This document shows positions 17,995 to 26,407 of a stretch of 64,000 bases of DNA, piece after piece. The position numbers and the translations under genes are program-made. Source of the DNA: Pseudomonas akapageensis. GTDB lineage: Bacteria; Pseudomonadota; Gammaproteobacteria; Pseudomonadales; Pseudomonadaceae. The notes beneath the pieces are model-generated. The model had not been told where the DNA came from. It saw only the letters and a program-made list of their open reading frames with translations, and made no database searches. The stretch lies in the NCBI RefSeq assembly GCF_011355085.1, contig NZ_VXCP01000041.1:50438-114437 (forward strand). Reading direction: 5' to 3'. Position 1 is the first letter of the stretch; every line of letters begins with the position of its first letter.

Positions 17995-19379
17995 CCTTTG
18001 AGAGCCTCTTGGCGCTTGATGCTGCGCTGTAGACGCAAAATTGCGGGATGATTCTCCCCTAAACGGTGCGTCAACTGGATGAACAAATTCTTCGCCTCGT
18101 TGTGCTGGTATTGTCCTTGATCGACAAGCTCGGTCAGATGTCTAAGATCTTCACGTTCTGCAATTGGTGGGTAGGGGTCTACCAGCATTATGGTTTCAAG
18201 CACGTCGCTGCTCAATTCACCATAGGAGCGTGCCAAGGGGACTTCGGCCGTAAATTGACCTTGTGCGTTGCGCCCAAGCGTGCGAATACACTCTCGCCGT
18301 ACAGAGGAAAGTACCTGGGGGCTGTGGGTGGTTACGATGAACTGTACGCAAGGAAAGGCTTGCAGCAACTGACCTAGAATCAGCTGCTGCCAGTGCGGAT
18401 GCAAATGCATGTCCACTTCGTCAATTAGTACTACGCCACAGCTCAACCGTGCGGCTTCAACGCCCAGGTGGGGATTGAGTTTTATGCAGCGGTAGGCGAT
18501 GTCACCAATCATCGCCAGCACACTACGAATACCATCGCTTAGTAGATCGACCTCCAATGTGCCGTGAAAGTCGTGTTGCAAAACCAGAGAATTCTCGTGA
18601 CTCACGCTGTACTCCAGGGAGTGCCACCCGGTTGTCGGCTGCAGAAAACTATCAATAGCTTGCTGCACAACCTGAATTCGCTGTTGCGCTGTACTCAGAT
18701 CCTCCCCCGTAGAGCGCTTTTCCAAGAGTTTGATCTGTTGCTCGCGATAACTTTGGAATGCCCAGATAAACCATTCCTTGAAGTGCTTGTAGGAGGAAGC
18801 CGGGTCAAGACAATTGAGATAGGCGAATGTCCTCATATAAAAGTCAGCTGCTTGGGTGTCATCTTTCCCCTTTAGTGTCTCGGTCAAGCGCTTTTGCGCC
18901 CAGAGTCGGCCGGTGCCGTAATACCCAAATACAGGTAGATCGAGCGCTGGTTTATCCGGGTTGCGTATCTCGGCTTGTACTGCTCCAGCCCATTGCTTCA
19001 TGAAGGCCGTATCGCCTTCATCTTTGGTTTTTGTGGCCCGAGCCTCTTTGTCGCGATAGCGAATCCACGTTTTTTCCGTAGTGGAATCAAACGCCCCCGT
19101 CATTGAGATCCGAGCAGGCAGCTGCCTGGCCATATCACCGCTGCCAAGTTTGAGTAGGCGAACGTCATCAATAGCAATACCGTTGCCTGGGTCGCTGAAG
19201 GCGTTTTTAGCAAGGTCAAAACTACTGACATAAGGCCACAAGGCAATTCGAACCGCATCCAGTACTGTCGATTTACCTTGACCGTTTTCAGCTACTAAAA
19301 CCGTTAGCTGAGGGTGCAGCTCAACCTCCAACTGATCAAAGCAGCGGAAGTTTTCAAGTTGCAGTTTTCTCAGCCTCAC
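17991..19379 (-). CDS. ptuA: PtuA-like AAA/ABC-type ATPase (Septu defence)
   Basis: About 462 residues. The start is GTG at 19379 with CGGAGG eight bases upstream. It opens with LRKLQLENFRCFDQLEVEL, then Walker A (AENGQGKSTVLDAVRIAL). An insertion follows, then the signature-like region and Walker B (GVVLIDEVDMHLHPHWQQ) with the H-loop (FIVTTHSPQVLSSV). This is the overcoming-lysogenisation-defect/RecF-like ATPase type used as PtuA in Septu and in retron Ec78. It is followed by a PtuB-like nuclease with a 4-bp overlap. No reverse transcriptase or msr-msd is visible nearby, so it looks like a stand-alone Septu. Base composition is lower in GC than the neighbours. Confidence 0.78.
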   Translation of the reverse strand: MRLRKLQLENFRCFDQLEVELHPQLTVLVAENGQGKSTVLDAVRIALWPYVSSFDLAKNAFSDPGNGIAIDDVRLLKLGSGDMARQLPARISMTGAFDSTTEKTWIRYRDKEARATKTKDEGDTAFMKQWAGAVQAEIRNPDKPALDLPVFGYYGTGRLWAQKRLTETLKGKDDTQAADFYMRTFAYLNCLDPASSYKHFKEWFIWAFQSYREQQIKLLEKRSTGEDLSTAQQRIQVVQQAIDSFLQPTTGWHSLEYSVSHENSLVLQHDFHGTLEVDLLSDGIRSVLAMIGDIAYRCIKLNPHLGVEAARLSCGVVLIDEVDMHLHPHWQQLILGQLLQAFPCVQFIVTTHSPQVLSSVRRECIRTLGRNAQGQFTAEVPLARSYGELSSDVLETIMLVDPYPPIAEREDLRHLTELVDQGQYQHNEAKNLFIQLTHRLGENHPAILRLQRSIKRQEALKG

Positions 19380-19810
19380 AGGCTTGCCTCCGGTTTGATT
19401 TCCCCATGGTTTGAAGCGATTGCAGGGGCTAAAGTCAATGCTGGTAGCATCCAGCTTTGGGTGGATGCGGCCTCTAAAAAACATGCGGAAACCGCCCCGC
19501 GATCACGGAGTAGCATATCAGCGAACAGATCGGTTTTGTGGGGCATCGCTTGCTGGATTGAGCACCTCTCCCTATTCGACTTTGGAAGGTTTCCCACTTT
19601 CAATAAGCTAGGCCTGCCGTAACCATGGGGAAACAACAAAGTATCTCCGGTTTCTCGGAATTTTCTTACCTGATTTGAGTCTTCCGCTACGCGACCTGGA
19701 ACAATGATCAGCCTCTGTAGGCGGGTTTCATAAAGGTTGGCTTCTTTAATAGACAGTTTGGATGCGGTTATGCCTATCGGTTCGCCTTGTCGAGACTGGG
19801 TTAGGGGCAT
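19376..19810 (-). CDS. Hypothetical protein coupled to the ptuA-like gene
   Basis: A 144-residue open frame whose TGA overlaps the GTG start of the ATPase (GTGA, 4 bp), the usual sign of translational coupling. The ribosome site of the ATPase lies inside its last codons. The first ~75 residues are charged and look protein-like; the second half is less convincing. No domain is recognised. It could be a third, unrecognised component of the defence locus, the remnant of a mobile-element gene, or a chance frame. No strong ribosome site precedes ATG 19810. Confidence 0.35.
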   Translation of the reverse strand: MPLTQSRQGEPIGITASKLSIKEANLYETRLQRLIIVPGRVAEDSNQVRKFRETGDTLLFPHGYGRPSLLKVGNLPKSNRERCSIQQAMPHKTDLFADMLLRDRGAVSACFLEAASTQSWMLPALTLAPAIASNHGEIKPEASL

Positions 19811-19822
19811 ATAGTTCGGCCC

Positions 19823-20040
19823 GTCATCGCTTTGCGGTGACAGGGTTTGGCGACCCGTAACAATTACCGCGCGTTAGCGCCATTTCTCCGTTGCCTGCTT
19901 TTGTGCTCGCAGCGGGGCGTTATGGCAGCTGTGCGCGGGAGACCTCAGGGTCTGCCGGTTTGGTAATTGACCGGTTCGCCAACCTGCGTACAGCTGCCAC
20001 CCTCTCGTTTGGCGACGAACTGTGGCTGCATTCAATTACC
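19823..20040 (+). promoter_or_regulatory. Structured leader with nested and competing repeats
   Basis: The region immediately upstream of the 84-residue protein gene is packed with complementary segments. They include GTCATCGC/GCGGTGAC (19823-19841), GGCAGCTGTGCGCGGG (19924-19939) pairing with CCTGCGTACAGCTGCC (19983-19998), and CAATTACC (19861-19868) pairing with GGTAATTG (19962-19969). TTTGGCGAC (19846-19854, 20008-20016) and CAATTACC (19861-19868, 20033-20040) each occur twice at the ends. Both TTTGGCGAC copies can pair with TCGCCAA at 19975-19981, so alternative folds are possible. I recall similar leaders before small Pseudomonas proteins but cannot name a class. Confidence 0.6.
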
Positions 20041-20057
20041 TTGGTGAGATATGCCAC

Positions 20058-20312
20058 ATGACTATCGAATTCAGTGCCTCTTCAAATCCCGTTCTCTGCC
20101 TCAATCCGCATGCGCCCCTTGCCGATATCTACGCGTATGCCGATCGCCGCATCCGCTTGGCTAGAAATCTGGCGCGATCCCTTAGCGGTATGACACCGGC
20201 CTCTACTGAGGATGGGGACGTTCACGCTATCTCTGAAACGTTCTCGATCCTGCTGGAGGATGGCTGTAACGCGCTTGAAGTCATAGAGCGGCGGTTGGTG
20301 GAGCTACAGTAA
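20058..20312 (+). CDS. Small conserved hypothetical protein
   Basis: An 84-residue soluble protein without a recognised domain name. It has an alpha-helical look with a basic middle (YADRRIRLARNLARSLSGM) and an acidic C-terminal helix (FSILLEDGCNALEVIERRLVEL). Small Pseudomonas proteins of this sort often follow the same structured leader. The start at 20058 has GGTGAG at 20043-20048; an earlier in-frame start would lie inside the leader. The large NEL-effector gene starts 91 bp after its stop. Confidence 0.65.
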   Translation: MTIEFSASSNPVLCLNPHAPLADIYAYADRRIRLARNLARSLSGMTPASTEDGDVHAISETFSILLEDGCNALEVIERRLVELQ

Positions 20313-20403
20313 CCTCTGAATCAACTGCCATATAAGGTTACACCGTGTTCGGGGAATGGGCTTTGTAGTCTCGGGGTTCATCAATAACCCAAGGACGAGC
20401 ACT

Positions 20404-23400
20404 ATGGAAACCACAAGCGAGCACGGGACGCCTCAGGCCGGGGAGCAGGCCGAGGCTGACCTGTACAACGAACAGTTTATCCGGCAGCAAATGCCAGCCT
20501 GGTTGACGCGCGCTGATGATCAAATACTCAAGGTGTTGAGCAAAAGCCTGCGTTTGAGTCAGCGCTATCAGGCCCGCGTGGTTGAGTTGTTGAGGCCACT
20601 TCAGCCGCTGGAAAGCTTTGCCGGCCCGCGCCTGGATGCCGCATTGCAGCAGGCATTCGGCAATGCGCTGGATAGGCGTAGGGATGTTTTTGTTCGTGGA
20701 CGTGAAGTACCGAAGTTTTCCGAAACGATTCCCGTCGGCAGCCCTTTCTGGACGGTGCGTTATACCCGGCAGCCTCTATTGCAGGCAGCCTTGCATAACT
20801 TTGACAGGTCCGAGGCATCGGCAGCAACGGCATCGAAGCTGGCCATGGTGGCGCGCGACGGGCGACGCATCGATGAGGTCCCGGCACACCGATTCGCCTC
20901 GGTTTGCCGCGACCTCGATCTGGGCGGGCAATATCAATCCCATCTGAACGGCATCTTTTCTCCGCCGGCGACGGGCGAGCTGACAGCGGATGAAGCCAAG
21001 GCCAAAGTGGATGCGCTTTTCAAGAACAGCCATCGTTTCGACTTACTGGCCGAGGTTCATCTGGCCCGGATCAAACAGCGTATCGACGCGCAGTGGCATC
21101 GGGTATTACAGGAGCTGATCGCACTGAAGGCGGAGGTCAAATACGACAACATGCCGGTGACCTGTCATCGGGTGCATCTGTTTGGCGTGCCCTTGACGGG
21201 TGTCATCGCTTTTCAGGCGCGTTTCCTGCCATTGGGACCCTTTGCCGGCATCTCCAATCCCGTGCTCAAACTGGTGGTGTATATCCCCGGCGACCCACAG
21301 GGTTCGCTTATGCAATATGACTCCTGGGCAGCCTTTGAACAGGCCTTGAAAGGCAAACTGACTTCGGCGGACTACCGCCGGTTTTTCGCCCGATTCATTC
21401 TTCGCAGAAACCTGCCGAAGTTTTTGGGGGAACTTGAAACCCTCAAGAGCGATGCCCGCCTGTCACTGGATTGGCCACTGCTCAGTGGCCAGCCGTTCGA
21501 CGCGCTCTGCGAACAGCGCTTGATGAAGATCAAGGATGATGCGCGCTTCCTCGCCGTACCCACCGACGACATCGACCAGCGCGAGCGCCAGGCGATATTG
21601 CGCCAGGCGCTGGAGATTGGTCTGGATGTACTGGGGCTTGCTGCCTTGGTGGTGCCGGGGCTCGGGGAGGTAGTGCTTGGCGTGGCCGCCGCCGAATTGA
21701 TGGGTGAGGCGTTCCACGGCCTCGAAGACTGGGCGCAAGGGCAGCGCCATGAAGCGTTCGAGTGTCTGACCGATGTACTGGAGAACCTGGCAGGGCTGGC
21801 GGTTGGCGCGGCGGCCGTGGGCGCCGCGGCAAGCCTGGTCAAGCGTTCGGCGTTCTTCAAGCAATTGATGCCGGTCAAACTGGCTGACGGGCAGGTCCGA
21901 TTGTGGAACCCGGATCTGCGGCCTTATCAATGGGATATCGAACTGCCCGAAGCCAGTGCGCCTTCACCCCAAGGTATCCATACGCTGGGGGATCGCCAGT
22001 TCATTCGCATCGATGGCAAGCACTATGCCGTTGAGCGAGAGGGGGAGCATGGTCGATGGCGCCTGCGCCATCCCACGCGCTCCGATGCCTATTCACCGAA
22101 CCTGGAGCATGATGGGCATGGCGCCTGGCGGGCCAGCATCGAAAACCCTTTGCAGTGGCAGCAGGCAAGCTACGCGTTTCGCCGGTTCGGGCATGAGTTC
22201 GGTGATTTTTCCGACGTGGAGATCAACAGGATTCTGGCGATAACAGGCACGGATGTCACAGACTTGCAGCGACTTCATCTGGAGAATCGCCAGCCGAGCG
22301 GGGCGCTTCGTGACTGTTATGAGCGGTTTCGCCTGGATCGTCGTATCGGTCAGTTTATCCACAACCTCGATCAAGATGCCGCTGCGCTCGATGAGTCCCT
22401 GCTGCAGACGTTACGTGACGGGTTGGCTGCAGATGACCAATCGGCCTTGCTCGACGAAGAGCAGGCGCCTCTTGTGGCAGACGCTGAATCACGTCAACGC
22501 ATAGGTCGCTGGGTTCGGGAAAACCGGGGCGATTTCTTCACACGCTGCCGAGCGGCTTCGGAGCTTGCACTGGGACCGGTGGAGTCTGTGCTGAGTCGCG
22601 ATTTTCCAGGTCTGTCCTCGACAGTGGTCCGCTCGCTGGTGGCCGAGGCCAGCGACGCGGAGCGCTTGCGTCTGGCCGACGAGCTTCGCGTGCCCTTGCG
22701 GTTGGCCGAGCAGGCGCGTGTGCAGTTGCAACAGGTGCGCTTGAATCGGGCCAATGAAGGCTTTTATCTGGCCTCGGTCGTCAACCCCGATACCGACCTG
22801 TTGTTGCGGCATTTCCAGGCGCAACATCCGGATTGGCCCGAGGGCCTGGCCACTCGCAATGCCTTGGCCGAACTGGCTTGCTCCCAGCGTGGCGAGGCGG
22901 CACGCATCCTCGGAATACATGAGCGCCCCAGGGTTGTCCTGCCCAGGCGTCAGGGCAATGGCTCGATCGGTTATCCACTGAGCGGTCGTGGGCAGGCCAG
23001 CTGGAATGTCGAGTCGACTGGAGGGCTGGTTCGAGAGCTCTACCCCAACTACTCCGATGCCGATGTCAGAGAGTTCCTGGAAACCTATAGGCTCTCGCTA
23101 GCGGATGTGCGCACGGTGTTGCTGCGCAAGCGCGAGGAATTGATACGTCTTGATGAAGTGTTAAGCCGGTGGCAAAGCGCCTCGGTATCGATACGCCAGA
23201 GGGAAAGCCGGCTGCAGGTCTCGCGAATGCTGCGTCAGGCATGGCGCAGGCAAACCAGCGCCATTTATTCCCCCCTCGGGCGACGGCTGGGTTCCAGCCT
23301 GGTACTCGATGGCATGCGCATCGGGCGCTTGCCGGAACTGGGCGCTTCGATCGAATTCGAGGATGTGAACGAGCTGAGTCTGCGCAATATGGAACTGGCC

Positions 23401-24762
23401 GAGGTGAGCCCGGGCTTTCTTGGACGCTTCCACCAGTTGCGCTTGCTGGATCTTTCCAACAACAACTTGACGGTTGTGCCCGAAGCGCTCGCTTCCTTGT
23501 CGCAACTTCGTGGTTTGCGCTTGCGCGGTAATCGTATCCGCTTGACGGCGAACACCGCAGTGCCGCTGGAAAATCTGCGTTATATCGATGATCTGGATCT
23601 TGGGGGCAATCCGTTGGGGCGATTGCCGGACCTGAGCCAAATGACCCACCTGCGTCAGCTCGGGATGCGGGGCACGGCTATCACCGAGCCGCCTGAGGGG
23701 TTGTGGCGTCATCCGTTTCTGGAAACAGTGGACCTGCGCGACAATCTGATCGAGCGATTGCCCGACGCGTACTTCTCCGAGCCTCCTGCCTTTTTACAAA
23801 GGATTGTACTGGACGGTAATCCTTTGCCCCGGCGCACACGCGAGCGGATCTGGGCATACCTCAGTCTCCCGGCCATGCTTGAGGGGCCGGCTGTTGAACT
23901 CGTCGATCATGGGGAAAAGTTCTGGTTGCCGCTCGATACGCGCACCAGAGAACAGTTGGTGCGATGGCGTAACTTGCAGCGTGAGGAAGGCTCACTGGAG
24001 TTTTTCCGACTGCTCGAGCGACTGACCAGGACCAGCGAAGCACGCGTGGCACGGGCGGGGCTGACGGTGCGGGTCAATGCTGTTCTGGAGGCAGCCAGCG
24101 AAAAATCGGAATGGCGCACCGACCTGTTTGCGCTGGCTGGAAATGTACGGTCCTGTTCCGACAGCGTGATCAGCAATTTCAGCGCGCTGGAAGTCAAGGT
24201 CCTGGTGCTTCGCGCAGAAGATCTGGCGGTGGACGCCGACGCCGGGCCAGCACTCGTGGAGTTGGCGCGTGGGCTTTTCAGGCTTGATCAGCTGGAAATC
24301 ATTGCTCAAGCCGATATCGCTGCACGCGCTCAGGCTCTGGTCGATCCCGTCGAAGTCAACCTCGCGTATCGCACTCGCTTGGCTGCGCGTCTGGAGTTGC
24401 CGGCACAGCCGCAAACCATGGCCTACGGTGACGTTGCTGAAGTCTCGGTGGCCCAGTTGCGTCATGCCGAAAAAGAGGTGCGGCGTGCCGAGCAGACCGA
24501 TGCCTGGCCGCGTTTTCTGGCGTCGCGAGATTTCTGGGGGGATTACCTCAGGAATCGTTACGCCGATCAGTTCAATACCTTGCTGAGCGCCTTTTACCGA
24601 GAGTTGGAGACCCTGGAGCAACGACTGGAATCCCTTGACGAAGGGCAATACATCACTGAGGCCAAGGCACTGAAGGAAAGGCAGAAACTGGCCGAACAGA
24701 CGCTACTTTTAAGGTTGAGTCGGCAGGAGCTGGAGCGTCTTCGCGCCCCTCTGGACGATTGA
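20404..24762 (+). CDS. DUF6543/LRR/NEL-type E3 ubiquitin ligase effector-like protein
   Basis: 1452 residues. The N-terminal ~900 residues are DUF6543 (dermonecrotic toxin-like), with hydrophobic stretches around residues 405-430 and 455-475 and a WRLRHPTRSDAY module near 550. Leucine-rich repeats span about 985-1145 (LRLLDLSNNNLTVVPEALASL, LRGLRLRGNRI, LDLGGNPL, VDLRDNLIERLPDAYF). The C-terminal ~300 residues resemble the NEL ligase domain of IpaH/SspH effectors; the expected catalytic Cys lies at ~1251 in RSCSDS (CxD motif). Such enzymes transfer ubiquitin to host-cell proteins. No signal peptide and no secretion genes are in the window. ATG at 20404 follows AAGGA at 20391-20395. Confidence 0.82.
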   Translation: METTSEHGTPQAGEQAEADLYNEQFIRQQMPAWLTRADDQILKVLSKSLRLSQRYQARVVELLRPLQPLESFAGPRLDAALQQAFGNALDRRRDVFVRGREVPKFSETIPVGSPFWTVRYTRQPLLQAALHNFDRSEASAATASKLAMVARDGRRIDEVPAHRFASVCRDLDLGGQYQSHLNGIFSPPATGELTADEAKAKVDALFKNSHRFDLLAEVHLARIKQRIDAQWHRVLQELIALKAEVKYDNMPVTCHRVHLFGVPLTGVIAFQARFLPLGPFAGISNPVLKLVVYIPGDPQGSLMQYDSWAAFEQALKGKLTSADYRRFFARFILRRNLPKFLGELETLKSDARLSLDWPLLSGQPFDALCEQRLMKIKDDARFLAVPTDDIDQRERQAILRQALEIGLDVLGLAALVVPGLGEVVLGVAAAELMGEAFHGLEDWAQGQRHEAFECLTDVLENLAGLAVGAAAVGAAASLVKRSAFFKQLMPVKLADGQVRLWNPDLRPYQWDIELPEASAPSPQGIHTLGDRQFIRIDGKHYAVEREGEHGRWRLRHPTRSDAYSPNLEHDGHGAWRASIENPLQWQQASYAFRRFGHEFGDFSDVEINRILAITGTDVTDLQRLHLENRQPSGALRDCYERFRLDRRIGQFIHNLDQDAAALDESLLQTLRDGLAADDQSALLDEEQAPLVADAESRQRIGRWVRENRGDFFTRCRAASELALGPVESVLSRDFPGLSSTVVRSLVAEASDAERLRLADELRVPLRLAEQARVQLQQVRLNRANEGFYLASVVNPDTDLLLRHFQAQHPDWPEGLATRNALAELACSQRGEAARILGIHERPRVVLPRRQGNGSIGYPLSGRGQASWNVESTGGLVRELYPNYSDADVREFLETYRLSLADVRTVLLRKREELIRLDEVLSRWQSASVSIRQRESRLQVSRMLRQAWRRQTSAIYSPLGRRLGSSLVLDGMRIGRLPELGASIEFEDVNELSLRNMELAEVSPGFLGRFHQLRLLDLSNNNLTVVPEALASLSQLRGLRLRGNRIRLTANTAVPLENLRYIDDLDLGGNPLGRLPDLSQMTHLRQLGMRGTAITEPPEGLWRHPFLETVDLRDNLIERLPDAYFSEPPAFLQRIVLDGNPLPRRTRERIWAYLSLPAMLEGPAVELVDHGEKFWLPLDTRTREQLVRWRNLQREEGSLEFFRLLERLTRTSEARVARAGLTVRVNAVLEAASEKSEWRTDLFALAGNVRSCSDSVISNFSALEVKVLVLRAEDLAVDADAGPALVELARGLFRLDQLEIIAQADIAARAQALVDPVEVNLAYRTRLAARLELPAQPQTMAYGDVAEVSVAQLRHAEKEVRRAEQTDAWPRFLASRDFWGDYLRNRYADQFNTLLSAFYRELETLEQRLESLDEGQYITEAKALKERQKLAEQTLLLRLSRQELERLRAPLDD

Positions 24763-24780
24763 TTGCAAAGTCAGCGTCGG

Positions 24781-25605
24781 TTACAGCGCACCATTCAGCC
24801 CGAAGCGCTTCTTCAGAGCTTTTTCCAGCAGGGCCTTGGGCAGCAGCCGCTCCATCAACGGCAGGGCGCGGCTGCCGTTGCCAATGCGTACCAGCCTGGG
24901 TGGGTTCGTTTGGCGCACGGCCTTGAGCATCTCACGAGCGAAATCCGTCGCCGGGGTAGGGCGATCCTGGGACGCCTTGGCCCGCGCGCGGATGCTTTCG
25001 CGCAGTGGCCACCAGGGCGACTCCTGCGCGATGACCTGCTCGGCCTCGCGGCCGGCATTGCTGGCGAAGCTCGAAGCGATGGCGCCGGGCTGCACTTCCA
25101 TCACACGGACACCGAAGGGTGCAAGTTCCAGGCGTAGAACGTCGCTCAAGGCATGCACGGCAGCTTTGGACGCGCAGTAAGCCCCGGCGAATGGCGTGAC
25201 CAACACACCGGAAACGCTGCCGACATTGACTACCAGCCCACGGCTGCGACGCAGGACCGGGAACAATGCCCGGGTTACCCCGACTACCGCGAACACATTG
25301 GTTTCGAACTGCCGGCGCATCGCCTCGACGCCGCCATCGAGCAACGGCCCCATGGCACCGTAACCGGCATTGTTGATCAACACATCGAGACCGCCGCTGC
25401 GCCGGTTGATCGCATCACTCAGCTGCTCCAGCGCCCCGGCATCATTGACATCCAGTTGCCGCGCAATGAAACCGGCAGCCTCCAGTTGGGCGACATCTTC
25501 GGGTTTGCGCGCAGTGGCCCAGACTTCATATCCCGCGCCTTTGAACGCGTCGGCCAAAGCGCGGCCGATGCCGCTGGAGCAACCGGTGATGAGGGCGATG
25601 GGCAT
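24781..25605 (-). CDS. SDR family oxidoreductase
   Basis: A 274-residue short-chain dehydrogenase. It has a GCSSGIG nucleotide motif at residues 8-14, NNAGYG, a catalytic Ser followed by YCASK, and the PG region after it (VQPGAIASSF). The cofactor is NAD(P)H; the substrate is unknown. The start at 25605 follows AAGGAC. It converges with the NEL-effector gene, with only 18 bp between the stops. Nothing in the context ties it to the flanking toxin-like genes. Confidence 0.87.
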   Translation of the reverse strand: MPIALITGCSSGIGRALADAFKGAGYEVWATARKPEDVAQLEAAGFIARQLDVNDAGALEQLSDAINRRSGGLDVLINNAGYGAMGPLLDGGVEAMRRQFETNVFAVVGVTRALFPVLRRSRGLVVNVGSVSGVLVTPFAGAYCASKAAVHALSDVLRLELAPFGVRVMEVQPGAIASSFASNAGREAEQVIAQESPWWPLRESIRARAKASQDRPTPATDFAREMLKAVRQTNPPRLVRIGNGSRALPLMERLLPKALLEKALKKRFGLNGAL

Positions 25606-25651
25606 GGCGCTGTCCTTTTGCGTCAGAGAAGGGGAGATCAGTGACAGCTGA

Positions 25652-26131
25652 TCAATCAGAGAAAGTACCTTGCAAACGCTCGGCGCGAAACTCCAGGGTT
25701 TGCGGGCGGTAGCCGGGGCGCAGGGGAGGCAGCGGCAGGCAGTCTTCCCAACTGGCGCCGGCCTGCAGTTCGCCGGGGCCACGATAGTGGGGCGCAGCGT
25801 AGAGGTTATCCGCAAGGTTCACCGTATCGCCCGGCGCATAGGCGGCCACGCGCCATTTCAACTCAAGCAGCGGAACCTTGTTGCCATTGTTCAATTGCAC
25901 CAGCAAGGGGCGGTCTTCCGGACAGCGCTGCGGGTTGCTGCTGCTCGGTGCGTAGCTCAGGCGCAGGTCCAGGCGTGCCAGTTGACTGGCTTCGCGATTG
26001 TCCAGCCAGACGACCCAGAGCGCGACCAGACCCAGGCCGAACAAGGCTGCCAGCGAGACCGGAAAGGCCTTGGCCGGGTAGCGCAGCAGCAGGACGAACC
26101 AGGTCAGGATGAGCAGGACGCCGATGAACAT
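25652..26131 (-). CDS. Small membrane protein (conserved hypothetical)
   Basis: About 159 residues with two N-terminal transmembrane helices (residues ~3-20 and ~26-46) and a soluble, probably periplasmic C-terminal domain of about 110 residues (PLLVQLNNGNKVPLLELKWRVAAY). Similar Pseudomonas proteins are labelled 'multidrug transporter' in some databases, but nothing here supports transport. The start MFIGVLL at 26131 is preferred over an upstream ATG because the signal segment then begins at the N-terminus. It is 46 bp upstream of the SDR gene and may be co-transcribed with it. Confidence 0.65.
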   Translation of the reverse strand: MFIGVLLILTWFVLLLRYPAKAFPVSLAALFGLGLVALWVVWLDNREASQLARLDLRLSYAPSSSNPQRCPEDRPLLVQLNNGNKVPLLELKWRVAAYAPGDTVNLADNLYAAPHYRGPGELQAGASWEDCLPLPPLRPGYRPQTLEFRAERLQGTFSD

Positions 26132-26407
26132 GCAGGGGAACCTTGTGTGGTGGTGTAGTGCCATCCTAACCGAACTGATATCAGAAGGCGCATCCTTACT
26201 GAGTTAGCATGTAATCTGATTGTTGGCTAGTTGGTATTGGCGAAAAAACTGAGCGTACAAAATCAACCGCATTCTCCTACTTGAGTAATCTTTGTCCACG
26301 CTGTTCTGGAGGACAGGGTTCCGGCAGACCTGGCGCCTACTTATCGATATAACTCTATAGCCAAAAGAGGTGAATCAGAACCAGTAAGAAATGGAGTGTG
26401 TTGCGTT

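Noticed and set aside
17230..20400. A retron (reverse transcriptase plus msr-msd) accompanying the PtuAB-like pair
   Set aside because: No frame with a YxDD polymerase motif is present. The inverted-repeat leader at 19823-20040 is on the other strand and belongs to the small-protein gene.
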